Counted from the first letter of the stretch, positions 44,470 to 53,703 are shown. The stretch is DNA of 61,051 bases from Bacteroidales bacterium UBA5197 (GCA_002412885.1 DHVX01000095.1:1-61051); one strand, 5' to 3'. Made by a program: numbers and translations. Notes: a model not told the origin generated them from the sequence alone.

Positions 44470-45402
44470 TCAGAAAACCACCGTACCATGCACCCGGCTT
44501 TTTCTTATACGATCAACACGAGCTGAAAGGTTTGGCAATCCCTCTATTCGGTCGATCCAGTCAGAGGGCAATCGCAAATGTGCCTCTTCGCCAAAAACAT
44601 CACCAACAATTGCAGTTGCATCAGATGAACCATCGGCATAATCCATTTTTTGAATATACCGGATCGGAAATTCATATACTTCACCATCCCTGTAGTAAGG
44701 GTTTTCCGGCTCCAGAACAGGGCTTCCATCTTCGGAATAATACAAAAACCTGCAGCGTATTTTATTGCCTTTTCTGATGTTATAATGGGCGTACCACTTG
44801 CATTCCAGCTGATGCGTATTGCCATCCGGATCGCTGAGGATGAAGTATTCACCGGAAAGTTCCTTTACCGTAAAAGGATAATAATTCCCGGGTTGCAATA
44901 AAAGGTTTATTTCAGTTTCATCGGCCGGACGAAGGTGAAGTTTCGCTTTTTTTATCCTGTCAACACGGCAATTCATAAGGTTTCCCGAAGAATACTTATC
45001 ATATTCCTTTGCAGTTACCTTTATAATGTAAGGCATTTTATTTACATCGGAAAGTTCAATAAAATACTGTTTATTCTGGCCGTCTGCATCTTCGGCCCAG
45101 TGTCTGGTGATTTCAAATGCATAGGTTTCATTTTCGGTGTAAACCGGATGCAGCGGTTCAAGAAAAACCTGACCGCTGCAATTTACTTTGTCTATCCTGC
45201 AATAGACTTCAGCGCCGGGTTCAAAGCCATAATGAGCATAAATTTCAGCAGGCAAAAGTATTTTATACCCTTTCGGATCAAGTAAAACATAATAGGCTTC
45301 TGTTTCTGACAATTCAGTCTTTTTCAAAATGGTAAAGGCATAAGTGCTGCCCTCTTCGAAGCGTGCATTGTTGTAGCGAATGATTTTTATTTCAGGCAAC
45401 AT
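44470..45402 (-). CDS. Protein of four tandem beta-rich repeats, function unknown
   Basis: A 310-residue cytoplasmic protein built almost entirely of four related units of about 65-75 residues. Each begins with a short strand of the form Y-x-F-x-I/V (TYAFTILKK, TYAFEITRH, YYPFTVKEL, VYEFPIRYI). Each ends with a strand close to CRIDKV (YCRIDKVNCSG, NCRVDRIKKA, RCRFLYYSEDG, ARVDRIRKS), with the first and third followed by LEPLHP or LEPENP. The pattern suggests small beta-barrels of OB or S1 type, hence perhaps nucleic acid binding, but I do not recognise a family. No signal peptide. It stands alone between the flotillin operon and tryptophanase. Confidence 0.7.
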   Translation of the reverse strand: MLPEIKIIRYNNARFEEGSTYAFTILKKTELSETEAYYVLLDPKGYKILLPAEIYAHYGFEPGAEVYCRIDKVNCSGQVFLEPLHPVYTENETYAFEITRHWAEDADGQNKQYFIELSDVNKMPYIIKVTAKEYDKYSSGNLMNCRVDRIKKAKLHLRPADETEINLLLQPGNYYPFTVKELSGEYFILSDPDGNTHQLECKWYAHYNIRKGNKIRCRFLYYSEDGSPVLEPENPYYRDGEVYEFPIRYIQKMDYADGSSDATAIVGDVFGEEAHLRLPSDWIDRIEGLPNLSARVDRIRKSRVHGTVVF

Positions 45403-45470
45403 AACTCAGGATATGGGTTTTTTGGAAAACAATCTGCAGGCATCAAAAAAAATGGGTTACACGAAAAGAG

Positions 45471-45516
45471 CTTCGACTACACCTGACTGACGAATATCAG
45501 GCAAATATAGTCGAAG
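45471..45516. repeat. Long inverted repeat before the four-repeat protein gene
   Basis: CTTCGACTA (45471-45479) pairs with TAGTCGAAG (45508-45516), enclosing a second pair CCTGA/TCAGG. No T run follows on either strand. CTTCGACT also occurs in the repeat cluster at 22809. Confidence 0.6.
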
Positions 45517-45567
45517 ATGAAATGTAAATTTTGAAAATCAATTTTGGATTAAGGTGCGGCAATTAAT

Positions 45568-46944
45568 CTATTCTCTTGCCAGATCAACAGTAAAATGCCT
45601 CATAATTGGCGCTTCACCGGTGATTTTCAAACCTTTAACAATGCTGTTTCTGCGTTCAAAAACATTGGCAAGCGCAGCAGCCACATAGTCCATATGATTG
45701 TTTGTGTAAACCCTGCGGGGAATGGTAAGCCGGAGTAATTCAAGTGCCGGGAAACGGTTTTCGCGGGTTTCGGGGTCGCGATCCGCAAGCAGAGCTCCGA
45801 TTTCAACACCCCTCACACCACCTTCAAGGTAAAGTTCAACCGCCAGAGTCTGTGCCTGAAATTGTTCTTTGGGCAACTGGGGCAGAAAGCGCTTGGCATC
45901 CACAAATATTGCATGACCACCAAAAGGCTGCTGAACAGGAATGCCATAATCAACCAGTTTTTGTCCCAGATGAGCTACCTGACTGATGCGGGTTTCGAGG
46001 TAATCAAACTCTGTTCCTTCGCGAAGACCCTGAGCAAGTGCATTCATATCACGACCTGACATTCCGCCATAGGTAATGTAACCTTCAAACATAATGTTGA
46101 AAACCGAAGCTTTTTCGAAAAGCTCTTTGCTGCGTAACGCAATAAATCCGCCCATATTTACAATGGCATCTTTTTTACTGCTCATGGTCATTGCATCGGC
46201 ATAGCTGAACATTTCCAGAACGATTTCACGTATGGTTTTATTCGCATAACCTGCTTCACGGGTTTTGATGAAATAGGCATTTTCGGCAAAACGCGCTGAG
46301 TCGAAAATGGTCATAATACCATATTTGTCAGCAAGTTGCTTTACATTCCGCATGTTTTCCATTGAAACCGGCTGTCCGCCTGAGGAGTTACAGGTGACAG
46401 TAACCACCAGAAACGGAATCTTTTCTTTCGGATGGCTTTTAAGCACATCTTCGAGTTTGTTCAGGTCAATATTTCCTTTGAACGGATGACTTATGGTAGT
46501 GTCGAAAGCTTCGGAAATGGTGCAATCCACAGCTTTGGCTTTGCGGAATTCAATATGTCCTTTGGTGGTGTCGAAATGGGAGTTTCCCGGAACAATATCT
46601 CCGGCTTTTACCAGAGCAGAGAAAAGCACGTTTTCAGCAGCACGGCCCTGATGTGTTGGCAAAAAGTACTCAAATCCGAGGATTTCTTCAATGGCAGCTT
46701 TCATTTTGAAGTAGGATGAAGCGCCGGCGTAACTTTCGTCGCCAAGCATCATTTCACTCCATTGGCGGTCACTCATGGCGCCGGTGCCCGAGTCGGTGAG
46801 CAGGTCAATAAATACTTGTTCGCTTCTTAGCTTAAACAGATTGTAATTGGCCTCTTTGATCCACTTTTCTCTTTCTTCGCGGGTACTGCGGCGGAGTGGT
46901 TCCACCATCTTAATTTTATATGATTCGGCAAATGGCAATTCCAT
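45568..46944 (-). CDS. tnaA: Tryptophanase (L-tryptophan indole-lyase)
   Basis: A 458-residue PLP enzyme that splits tryptophan to indole, pyruvate and ammonia. The start is the ATG at 46944 (MELPFAESYKIK); the longer frame has no conserved sequence. DLLTDSGTGAM, THQGRAAENVL and the lysine motif MSSKKDAIVNMGG define the tryptophanase/tyrosine phenol-lyase family. At the positions that tell the two apart it follows tryptophanase: HFDTTKGH (Asp, not Thr), DSARFAENAYF, and VRGVEIGAL where tyrosine phenol-lyase has an arginine (SMERG). It is expressed alone from a promoter about 170 bases upstream; no tryptophan permease gene is near. Confidence 0.95.
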   Translation of the reverse strand: MELPFAESYKIKMVEPLRRSTREEREKWIKEANYNLFKLRSEQVFIDLLTDSGTGAMSDRQWSEMMLGDESYAGASSYFKMKAAIEEILGFEYFLPTHQGRAAENVLFSALVKAGDIVPGNSHFDTTKGHIEFRKAKAVDCTISEAFDTTISHPFKGNIDLNKLEDVLKSHPKEKIPFLVVTVTCNSSGGQPVSMENMRNVKQLADKYGIMTIFDSARFAENAYFIKTREAGYANKTIREIVLEMFSYADAMTMSSKKDAIVNMGGFIALRSKELFEKASVFNIMFEGYITYGGMSGRDMNALAQGLREGTEFDYLETRISQVAHLGQKLVDYGIPVQQPFGGHAIFVDAKRFLPQLPKEQFQAQTLAVELYLEGGVRGVEIGALLADRDPETRENRFPALELLRLTIPRRVYTNNHMDYVAAALANVFERRNSIVKGLKITGEAPIMRHFTVDLARE

Positions 46945-47016
46945 AGTTGTAATTTTTTTGAAATGAATGGTAATAAAAACAGGGGTCAGATGAATACTCA
47001 ACTGATTATTGGTGTA

Positions 47017-47103
47017 CTAAAACTGGTATTCGTCCCGGTTTTTTAAATTTCGGAAGATGGTTTTTGACGTTAGCCGGTAGTGATAAGATGTATGCATTTT
47101 CAT
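47017..47103 (-). CDS. Possible leader peptide before tnaA
   Basis: A 28-codon frame starting at an ATG (47103) only a few bases after the predicted transcription start and ending in TAG (47017), 72 bases before the tnaA ATG. Its product begins MKMHTSYHYRLTSK and ends DEYQF; it is rich in basic and aromatic residues but has no tryptophan. In enteric bacteria tnaA is governed by a short leader peptide, TnaC; this one is unrelated in sequence. Whether it is translated is unknown. Confidence 0.35.
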   Translation of the reverse strand: MKMHTSYHYRLTSKTIFRNLKNRDEYQF

Positions 47104-47117
47104 CAGCTTGTTGCGGT

Positions 47118-47147
47118 CAAAAGTAAATCATTTTTCAGAGATGCAAA
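47118..47147 (-). promoter_or_regulatory. Promoter of tnaA
   Basis: On the minus strand TTTG (47147-47144), 18 bases, TACTTTTG (47125-47118). The predicted start near 47111 gives a leader of about 165 bases. Confidence 0.6.
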
Positions 47148-47308
47148 ATTTTTCGACTTTTTTAATGCAAAATTCACACTTCAGATGCCATAATTGTTGT
47201 TTAATTGCTCATCTAATCTCCCATCCCTCAAAAAAATGCTCCGTTTCATATCTTGTTTCTTAAGTATTTCCTATCTTGCAGCAAGTTTTAACCCATAAGT
47301 CCGGTTTT

Positions 47309-48598
47309 ATGGTCAAACAAATAATATTTATCACCATCCTGCTGATAACACTTGGCATCTTCACTTATACGGTGAAGCGGATTTATAATTTTTTCAGGCT
47401 AACCAAACCATTTCCCGTTTCCGAATGGGGAAAAAGGATAAATATTACTCTGAAAGTTGCCATCGGGCAAACCAAAATATTCCGGCTCCCGGTCATAGGA
47501 TTTATTCATGCACTGGTTTTCTGGGGTTTTATGGTGATTACTCTGGGTAGTATTGAAATGGTGATTGATGGCATTGCGGGCATCGAGCGAAGCATGTCGG
47601 CTACCGGCTGGTTTTACGATTTTGTGATGGCTTCGGGCGATATTATGGCCTATGTTATTATGGTGGCCATCATTATATTCCTGATCCGAAGGCTCTTTAT
47701 GACCATCAGACGCTTTTATGGCATTGAAATGCAGCCGAAATCAAAAATCGATGCATTAATTGCCCTGAGCATTATTTTTCTGCTTATGGTTTCGCTGGCC
47801 GGAATTAACCTGACTTATGTACAGGGCCATCCGGTTGATTATGAAGGACTTTTCCCTGTAAGTGCAGCACTGGCTCCGTTACTTTTCGGCGAAAGCCAGA
47901 ATATGCTCTTCCTGCATGAACTTTCGTGGTGGACACATATACTTCTGATTTTTGCTTTTGCAAACATTCTGCCTTATTCCAAACATTTCCATGTGTTTAC
48001 ATCTATACCAAATGTTTTTCTGAGCCGGCTTGAGCCACTTGGTCATTTACCAAATATGGAAAATGTTACCCGGGAAGTTAAGCTGATGCTTGATCCTGAA
48101 ACTGCATTTGCACCGGCTCCTGAAGGTGAAGTAATTCCCTCACGTTTTGGTGTGAAGGATGTGGAAGATGTTACCTGGAAAAATTATCTGGATTCGCTGG
48201 CCTGCACCGAATGTGGCAGATGCACTGCTGTTTGTCCGGCCAATATTACCGGGAAAAAACTTTCGCCGCGCAAGATTTTTGTCGATCTGCGTGCCCGAAT
48301 GAAGGAGAAAGGTCCCGGATTGCTCAAAAATAAATCATTTGATGACAGCAAGTCGCTCATTGGCGATTATATTTCCACCGAGGAATTATGGGCATGCACC
48401 ACTTGCAATGCTTGTGCCCAGGAGTGTCCGATCAACATTAATCATCCTACATTAATCCTTGATATGCGACGGTATCTGGTAATGGAAGAATCCGCTGCAC
48501 CGGCATCATTGAATACCATGTTTACCAATATTGAAAATAACGGTGCTCCCTGGCAGTTTTCTCCTGAGGACAGGATGAAGTGGACGGAAAGTCTTTAA
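47309..48598 (+). CDS. Membrane-bound 4Fe-4S oxidoreductase subunit (HdrE/NarI-HdrD-type)
   Basis: A ~429-residue protein with five or six N-terminal helices (to about 230) of the nitrate reductase gamma type. Histidines in FIHALVFWGF, FLHELSWWTHI and YSKHFHVF are likely heme b ligands. A cytosolic domain with two 4Fe-4S motifs follows: CTECGRCTAVCP and CTTCNACAQECP. Such subunits pass electrons between a soluble partner and the quinone pool. The ATG at 47309 is preferred over a TTG at 47276. The CCG-domain gene follows at once, and the two together resemble HdrD split over two genes; in related genomes this pair often acts with electron-transfer flavoprotein, absent here. Confidence 0.85.
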   Translation: MVKQIIFITILLITLGIFTYTVKRIYNFFRLTKPFPVSEWGKRINITLKVAIGQTKIFRLPVIGFIHALVFWGFMVITLGSIEMVIDGIAGIERSMSATGWFYDFVMASGDIMAYVIMVAIIIFLIRRLFMTIRRFYGIEMQPKSKIDALIALSIIFLLMVSLAGINLTYVQGHPVDYEGLFPVSAALAPLLFGESQNMLFLHELSWWTHILLIFAFANILPYSKHFHVFTSIPNVFLSRLEPLGHLPNMENVTREVKLMLDPETAFAPAPEGEVIPSRFGVKDVEDVTWKNYLDSLACTECGRCTAVCPANITGKKLSPRKIFVDLRARMKEKGPGLLKNKSFDDSKSLIGDYISTEELWACTTCNACAQECPININHPTLILDMRRYLVMEESAAPASLNTMFTNIENNGAPWQFSPEDRMKWTESL

Positions 48599-48628
48599 TT
48601 GGAATCTCTCACACAGAACAAAATATTT

Positions 48629-49420
48629 ATGAATACATCAATAAATGTTCCTGTTATTGCTGAACTTGCAGCACGGGGCGAAACTCCTGAATACCTTTTT
48701 TGGGTTGGATGTGCAGGCGCGTTCGACGAACGATATCAGAAGGTAACCCGCGCCTTTGTGCGATTATTGCACCATGCAGGGGTCAGTTATGCGGTGCTTG
48801 GCACTGAAGAAACCTGCACCGGCGATCCTGCCCGGCGTGCGGGGAACGAAATGTTGTTTCAGATGCAGGCACTTACAATCATTGAAACCCTGAAGGCTTA
48901 CAACGTCAAAAAAATTATAACCTGTTGCCCGCATTGTTTCAATATTTTTAAAAATGAATATTCCGATCTTGGCGGTCATTACGAAGTAACTCACCATTCT
49001 CAGTTTCTCAAAAAGCTGGTTGACGAAGGAAAATTGAAAGCAGATCCTGCCATTTTCAATGATAAAACCATTGTCTTCCACGATCCGTGTTATCTGGGCA
49101 GGGGAAATGGGGAGTATGAATCACCCAGGGCGGTAATTGCTTCGCTAAAGGCAAAAACCATAGAAATGCCCCGCAACAAAAGCAAGGCACTATGCTGCGG
49201 GGCCGGAGGAGCTCAGATGTTTAAAGAAGCGGAACCTGGCACAAAGGAAGTAAATACTGAACGTACCGAAGAAGCCCTTGCCACTGGTGCAAGCATTGTT
49301 GCAACAGCCTGTCCGTTTTGTATGACCATGCTCACCGATGGTATTAAGTTTCGTGACAAACAGGAAGAAGTTAAAAACTACGACATTGCGGAATTGCTTG
49401 TTATGGCAATCGGGTTGTAG
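48629..49420 (+). CDS. CCG-domain iron-sulfur oxidoreductase subunit
   Basis: A ~263-residue soluble protein with two cysteine-rich CCG domains. The first has WVGCAGAFD, TCTGDPARR (a variant of CCG) and CCPHCFNIF; the second has HDPCYLGR, ALCCGAGGAQM and ACPFCMTM. Such domains bind a noncubane [4Fe-4S] centre in HdrB/HdrD and GlpC relatives. The ATG at 48629 is preferred over a TTG start at 48599, which abuts the previous stop codon. It is the second gene of a two-gene operon with the membrane subunit. Confidence 0.88.
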   Translation: MNTSINVPVIAELAARGETPEYLFWVGCAGAFDERYQKVTRAFVRLLHHAGVSYAVLGTEETCTGDPARRAGNEMLFQMQALTIIETLKAYNVKKIITCCPHCFNIFKNEYSDLGGHYEVTHHSQFLKKLVDEGKLKADPAIFNDKTIVFHDPCYLGRGNGEYESPRAVIASLKAKTIEMPRNKSKALCCGAGGAQMFKEAEPGTKEVNTERTEEALATGASIVATACPFCMTMLTDGIKFRDKQEEVKNYDIAELLVMAIGL

Positions 49421-49519
49421 AATGATGATATTGTCAGAATATTGTGCTTGTAGTAAAAACCCAAATGAACAGATAAAGCGCGAATATTCCGTATATATTT
49501 ATTTCAAAGGAGGTAAACA

Positions 49520-50365
49520 ATGAAAAGAGACTTGATTAAATCATTGACTGATACTTTTCAGGATCATTCTAATACAACTGACAATGGAATTGAATTTTGG
49601 TTTGCACGCGATATCCAGCATTTGTTGGGTTACAGCGAATGGCGAAATTTTGTCAACGTTATCATTAAAGCTAAAACTACCTGTGAAGCCAGTGGTAATC
49701 TCATATCTGATCATTTTGTTGACATCAACAAAACGATACAAATGCCCAAAGGAGCAAGCAAAGAAATTGATGATATCATGCTTACCCGGTATGCCTGTTA
49801 TCTGATTGCTCAGAATGGCGACCCAAAGAAAGAACCTATAGCTTTTGCTCAAAATTACTTTGCTGTTCAAACACGAAAGTTCGAAATAATCGAACAACGG
49901 ATTAATGACTGGGAACGACTGCATGCAAGGGTAAAGCTCAGTATGTCAGAGAAGGAATTATCATCCATTATTTACGAACAAACCGGGAGTGATAAGAATT
50001 TTGCCATTATCAGAAGTAAAGGCGATACTGCCTTATTTGGCGGCAAAACCACGCAACAAATGAAAGAAGGACTAGGAGTTCCCAAAGAGCGGGCATTGGC
50101 GGATTTTTTACCAACAATCACCATCAAGGCGAAAGATTTTGCAACTGAGATTACCATTTTTAATGCGAAGGACAAAGTGCTGAAAACGGAAAGCGAAATA
50201 TCTGCAGAACACATTAAAAACAATAGTGGTGTAAGAAAACTTTTGCTTGAACGCGGAATTAAACCGGAAGAATTGCCGGCAGAAGAAGACATTAAGAAAT
50301 TGGAGCGCAGGGTAAAAGGGGAAGAAAAACAAATAGGCAAGAAACCTGACAAACTCTCCGAATAA
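49520..50365 (+). CDS. DinD-like DNA-damage-inducible protein
   Basis: A 281-residue protein matching the DinD family: an N-terminal Bro-N-like domain (GIEFWFARDIQHLLGYSEW), the segment PKGASKEIDDIMLTRYACYL, and the C-terminal GDTALFGGKTTQQMKEGLGVP and NNSGVRKLLLERGI. DinD of E. coli is SOS-induced and inhibits RecA filaments. No LexA-type box could be recognised here. A strong ribosome site AAAGGAGG (49506-49513), six bases before the ATG, stands out in this weak-Shine-Dalgarno genome. It is a lone gene, and DinD genes are patchily spread, so past transfer is possible. Confidence 0.88.
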   Translation: MKRDLIKSLTDTFQDHSNTTDNGIEFWFARDIQHLLGYSEWRNFVNVIIKAKTTCEASGNLISDHFVDINKTIQMPKGASKEIDDIMLTRYACYLIAQNGDPKKEPIAFAQNYFAVQTRKFEIIEQRINDWERLHARVKLSMSEKELSSIIYEQTGSDKNFAIIRSKGDTALFGGKTTQQMKEGLGVPKERALADFLPTITIKAKDFATEITIFNAKDKVLKTESEISAEHIKNNSGVRKLLLERGIKPEELPAEEDIKKLERRVKGEEKQIGKKPDKLSE

Positions 50366-50484
50366 ATTATTATTTATCGAACAAGCAGTTTCAGCGAACT
50401 CCACATCCAGCCTGTAAGTATTTCTGAGATAAAGCAGGTTTCATCGTTTCCAGGATTTCAGAGAAGGCGCTGGTTTGGGATCTC

Positions 50485-53079
50485 CTATTTTAACTTCCCA
50501 CCAAGCACAGCCGTCTTTTTAAACTGCTTCACTTTTCCCGAAAGATTAAACACTTCAACGTGAATGATGTAGATTCCGATTGCTGCTTTTTCGCGTTTTT
50601 CGGTGGTTCCATCCCAGTTAAAAACATTGCCTGTGCCGGCTGGTTCGTTTCGGGCCAATAGCCTGACTTCACGTCCGTTGCTATCAAATATGCGGATGGT
50701 CACTGAATATCCCGGCTCAGCAAAATTGCACGAAATCGCCAGAATATCATTAAATCCATCGCCATCCGGCGAAAAAATTTCGGGAGTAATCATCACTTCA
50801 TCGCTACCTTCGGGCGAAAGCATAAACTGTGAGTTTTGGTAACCCGGCGTTGCAAATCCAACATTTTGCGATGCTGAATGCCAGTTTCCGGGATCAGTTG
50901 TTGGTCTGTTGAAGTTTATTCGCTCCAGCGAAACCCCGTCGGTGGTGTTGAGCAACGAAAAATGCATTTCGGAGGTGTATGCTAATTCGTCAAGAACAAC
51001 TTCCCAGGGAGTTAGTATTACTACCGTACCGGAAGCAATGGCATAGACAGGGAATGATGGTACGGTTATAAAACCATTGGGGTTCGAAGTGAAATATTCT
51101 TTTTTCACCACATTCGGGTCTTTAGTCAGCACGAGGTATTCTTCAGGAAACATCAATCGGCCTTCGGGAGCTGTTTCCTTTACTGAGGTGATTTCGCCTG
51201 TATTTTTATCGCGGGTTGCAAGCCATATATCCTTAAGATCCAGTACTTTATTTGATCGGTTATAAATCTCAACAAACTCGGTTCCGGTTGCTCTTGGATC
51301 AGAAAGCACTTCATTTATAACCACATCCATTGCCTCTGGAGGTGATGGTTTGGCAAATCTGGCGGTTAATTCCTGATCGGTGATATTGCCGGCACAATCA
51401 ATGATTCCAACGGAAACGCTGAGGGTGTATATAATACCTTCAGCGAACGCGGCATCGAAATTCAGGTTGGCCGAACGATAATCGGGTGGGTTTAAAGTCA
51501 CGGTTGATGGATTCCCAAAACCATTATCCACAAGGTATCTTGCAGGATCGGAGATGCTCAGACTGTCGATGGACTCATTAAAGAATACCCTGATGGTTTG
51601 TGGCCCTGAAATACTTATTTTTTCAATGCCTGGCTGCAAAGTGTCAGTATTTGCAGAGTTTACGGAGTTTAAACTGCCGGGAGTTCCACCGGAAGGATGA
51701 ATGGATGCCCTCCAGTTTTGAGCTCCTGCACATGGGTTGGCAGGGTCAATCATTTCGAGAGACCATCCCCCGTTTTTCTTCACTGCATCACGATACCAGG
51801 TATCACTATAAACCAAAGAATGTATGATAGAACCTTCGTTGTTGCGAAGCACAAGACTGGCACCTGTATTTGAAAGGCTGATGCTTGAGAAGTCGGTTAC
51901 TTCGCCATATTCTGTGAAAGCAGGCCGTGCTTCAGTACTTGTGATAATATGATATTCGCCGGCCCCGATTACTTTTTTGGGGAGAATTCTGCGTGTGGTT
52001 CCCAGGTTTAACACCCAGTTTTCAAGTTGAATGGGGAAATTGCTGCGATTGTATATTTCGAGATATTCGTAATTAGGCAATGATACCGGAGGATCGGGAT
52101 CGGCCATAATTTCAGTAATCAGCACATCGAATGCCTGCACATTGTAAAAAGCAAACTCTTTTACAACCGGCACCATGACATTACCTGCAAGGTCTTTTAT
52201 ATTGCTCACATTCAGGTTGTAAAGCTGGCCTTGTGAAAATGCATCCGCAAAAAGCAGGTGAACCACCGATTTTTGAGTAAGATCCCGCCCGGCAGCAATA
52301 GGTGATCCAAGCCCATTATTGCCTGAATAATTGTTGACATTTGCGGTAGTGACCTCATCCACCGATTCACTGAAGATCAGATCCAGAGTATTTTCGCCGG
52401 TGACTTCAATTGAAAGTAGCTGCGGCGGGATATTGTCAATGATGGGAGGGCCTGCATAAATATCGTCAAAATAAAAACGGGTGGCATTGCTTGAAGTGTA
52501 TTTACAGCTTACCCCGAAATGCGAAAAGTTGTACCATTGGGCATCTGCACCCGTGGCCTGAAACTGAAAGTCTTCACCACCTGAAGGGTCGGCATACATA
52601 TTCCAGATGCCGTCTTCATCCCGTGTTACTCTGATGCGTATTGAAAATGAAGTAGCAATAAGTCCGTCAATGCCACGGCAGATAAAATTATTGACTGTGC
52701 CGCTTTGCCTGTAAAGCTCAATGGCATCGGCCGATCCGCCTTCGCCAAGCTTAAGGTAAAAACCATTCAGAGGTTCGTTGAGGTTGGGATTGTCAGAAAC
52801 AAGGTAAATTTTTGCAAGATTATTATCGCTGGGGCTGAAGTTCAGCCTTACCCAAATCCGCCATTCTATCAAACCATCAGCACTGAAAGGGGTTACCAGA
52901 TTTGAAATTGCTTCACCCGTTGAATTCAACTGCAACTGACGACCTATGTTAACAGTAAACTGATCAGTATTGCCTGTCCATTCAGGATTTTGAGTAAAAT
53001 CACCATCCGAAAAATCTTCAGAAAGCTGGGCAATGGAAAGTAGTGGAAAAACAATAAATATCAGTAATGCGGTTCTCAT
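50485..53079 (-). CDS. Secreted lamin-tail-domain protein with gliding-type C-terminus
   Basis: An 864-residue exported protein. Signal peptide (RTALLIFIVFPLLSIAQL), a concanavalin-like domain (to about 205), two Ig-like units (starting near 213 and 485), and two lamin-tail domains: DVLITEIMADPDPP at about 317 and MDVVINEVLSDP at about 583. The last ~100 residues, from ITPEIFSPDGDGFND, are of the CHU_C/gliding-motility-associated type (type B-like T9SS signal) with a FlgD-like NWDGT motif. Such proteins are common cell-surface proteins of Bacteroidota with no proven enzymatic role. It converges on the DinD gene with no clear terminator between. Confidence 0.85.
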   Translation of the reverse strand: MRTALLIFIVFPLLSIAQLSEDFSDGDFTQNPEWTGNTDQFTVNIGRQLQLNSTGEAISNLVTPFSADGLIEWRIWVRLNFSPSDNNLAKIYLVSDNPNLNEPLNGFYLKLGEGGSADAIELYRQSGTVNNFICRGIDGLIATSFSIRIRVTRDEDGIWNMYADPSGGEDFQFQATGADAQWYNFSHFGVSCKYTSSNATRFYFDDIYAGPPIIDNIPPQLLSIEVTGENTLDLIFSESVDEVTTANVNNYSGNNGLGSPIAAGRDLTQKSVVHLLFADAFSQGQLYNLNVSNIKDLAGNVMVPVVKEFAFYNVQAFDVLITEIMADPDPPVSLPNYEYLEIYNRSNFPIQLENWVLNLGTTRRILPKKVIGAGEYHIITSTEARPAFTEYGEVTDFSSISLSNTGASLVLRNNEGSIIHSLVYSDTWYRDAVKKNGGWSLEMIDPANPCAGAQNWRASIHPSGGTPGSLNSVNSANTDTLQPGIEKISISGPQTIRVFFNESIDSLSISDPARYLVDNGFGNPSTVTLNPPDYRSANLNFDAAFAEGIIYTLSVSVGIIDCAGNITDQELTARFAKPSPPEAMDVVINEVLSDPRATGTEFVEIYNRSNKVLDLKDIWLATRDKNTGEITSVKETAPEGRLMFPEEYLVLTKDPNVVKKEYFTSNPNGFITVPSFPVYAIASGTVVILTPWEVVLDELAYTSEMHFSLLNTTDGVSLERINFNRPTTDPGNWHSASQNVGFATPGYQNSQFMLSPEGSDEVMITPEIFSPDGDGFNDILAISCNFAEPGYSVTIRIFDSNGREVRLLARNEPAGTGNVFNWDGTTEKREKAAIGIYIIHVEVFNLSGKVKQFKKTAVLGGKLK

Positions 53080-53259
53080 AGTACAGATTTTTTCAAGTGA
53101 TAAAGGTATGGAAATTCTTCAATGTTGAGCGTTGCAAAGTTTTGACGAAATGTTTACTATTGTGGTTAGGGAGCCGTAAATCTAAATGAGTGAAAAGCTG
53201 ATTTGATTCTACAAAATTTGATATAAAAAATACCAATTCTCTCTTTTTCAGATCTCGGT

Positions 53260-53703
53260 TTAGAACCACAATTCTGATTTTGCAAATTCAATGGCATCGG
53301 CAACAATCTGATCATGATCGAATGCCAGCTTTGGAAGTTGATGAATATTAAACCACCGTGCTTCGGCAGCATCGTCGCCACCTTTCACTTCAAACGAATT
53401 GTTTTTCAGAAATCCTGCATAAGCAATGGCGATGGTACGATGGCGGGGATCGCGGTTGATCGCACCATAGGCGTGAAACTGATAAAGCTCAACATCCTTT
53501 AGTCCGGTTTCTTCCTCAAGTTCCCGAATGGCTGCATCTTCGGGGGTTTCATTCATGTCAATAAATCCTCCCGGACAAGCCCACATGCCAATAAATGGGT
53601 CGTGTCCTCTCTGTATCAACAGAACTTCAATGTTGTCATCTGATTTCCTGAATATCACAGCATCAACCGTAACGGCTGGCCGGGGATAGGCATATGAGTA
53701 CAT
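53260..53703 (-). CDS. NUDIX hydrolase
   Basis: A 147-residue enzyme with a complete Nudix box at about 46-68: GG-FIDMNETP-EDAAIRELEEETG. The N-terminal VTVDAVIF and RGHDPFIGMWACPGG fit the ADP-ribose/NADH pyrophosphatase-like branch. It removes nucleoside diphosphates linked to another moiety; the substrate cannot be read from sequence. It is a separate unit between the lamin-tail and lipoprotein genes. Confidence 0.93.
   Translation of the reverse strand: MYSYAYPRPAVTVDAVIFRKSDDNIEVLLIQRGHDPFIGMWACPGGFIDMNETPEDAAIRELEEETGLKDVELYQFHAYGAINRDPRHRTIAIAYAGFLKNNSFEVKGGDDAAEARWFNIHQLPKLAFDHDQIVADAIEFAKSELWF

Noticed and set aside
45568..46944. Tyrosine phenol-lyase
   Set aside because: The discriminating positions (FDTTKGH, VEIGAL, DSARFAENAYF) follow tryptophanase.
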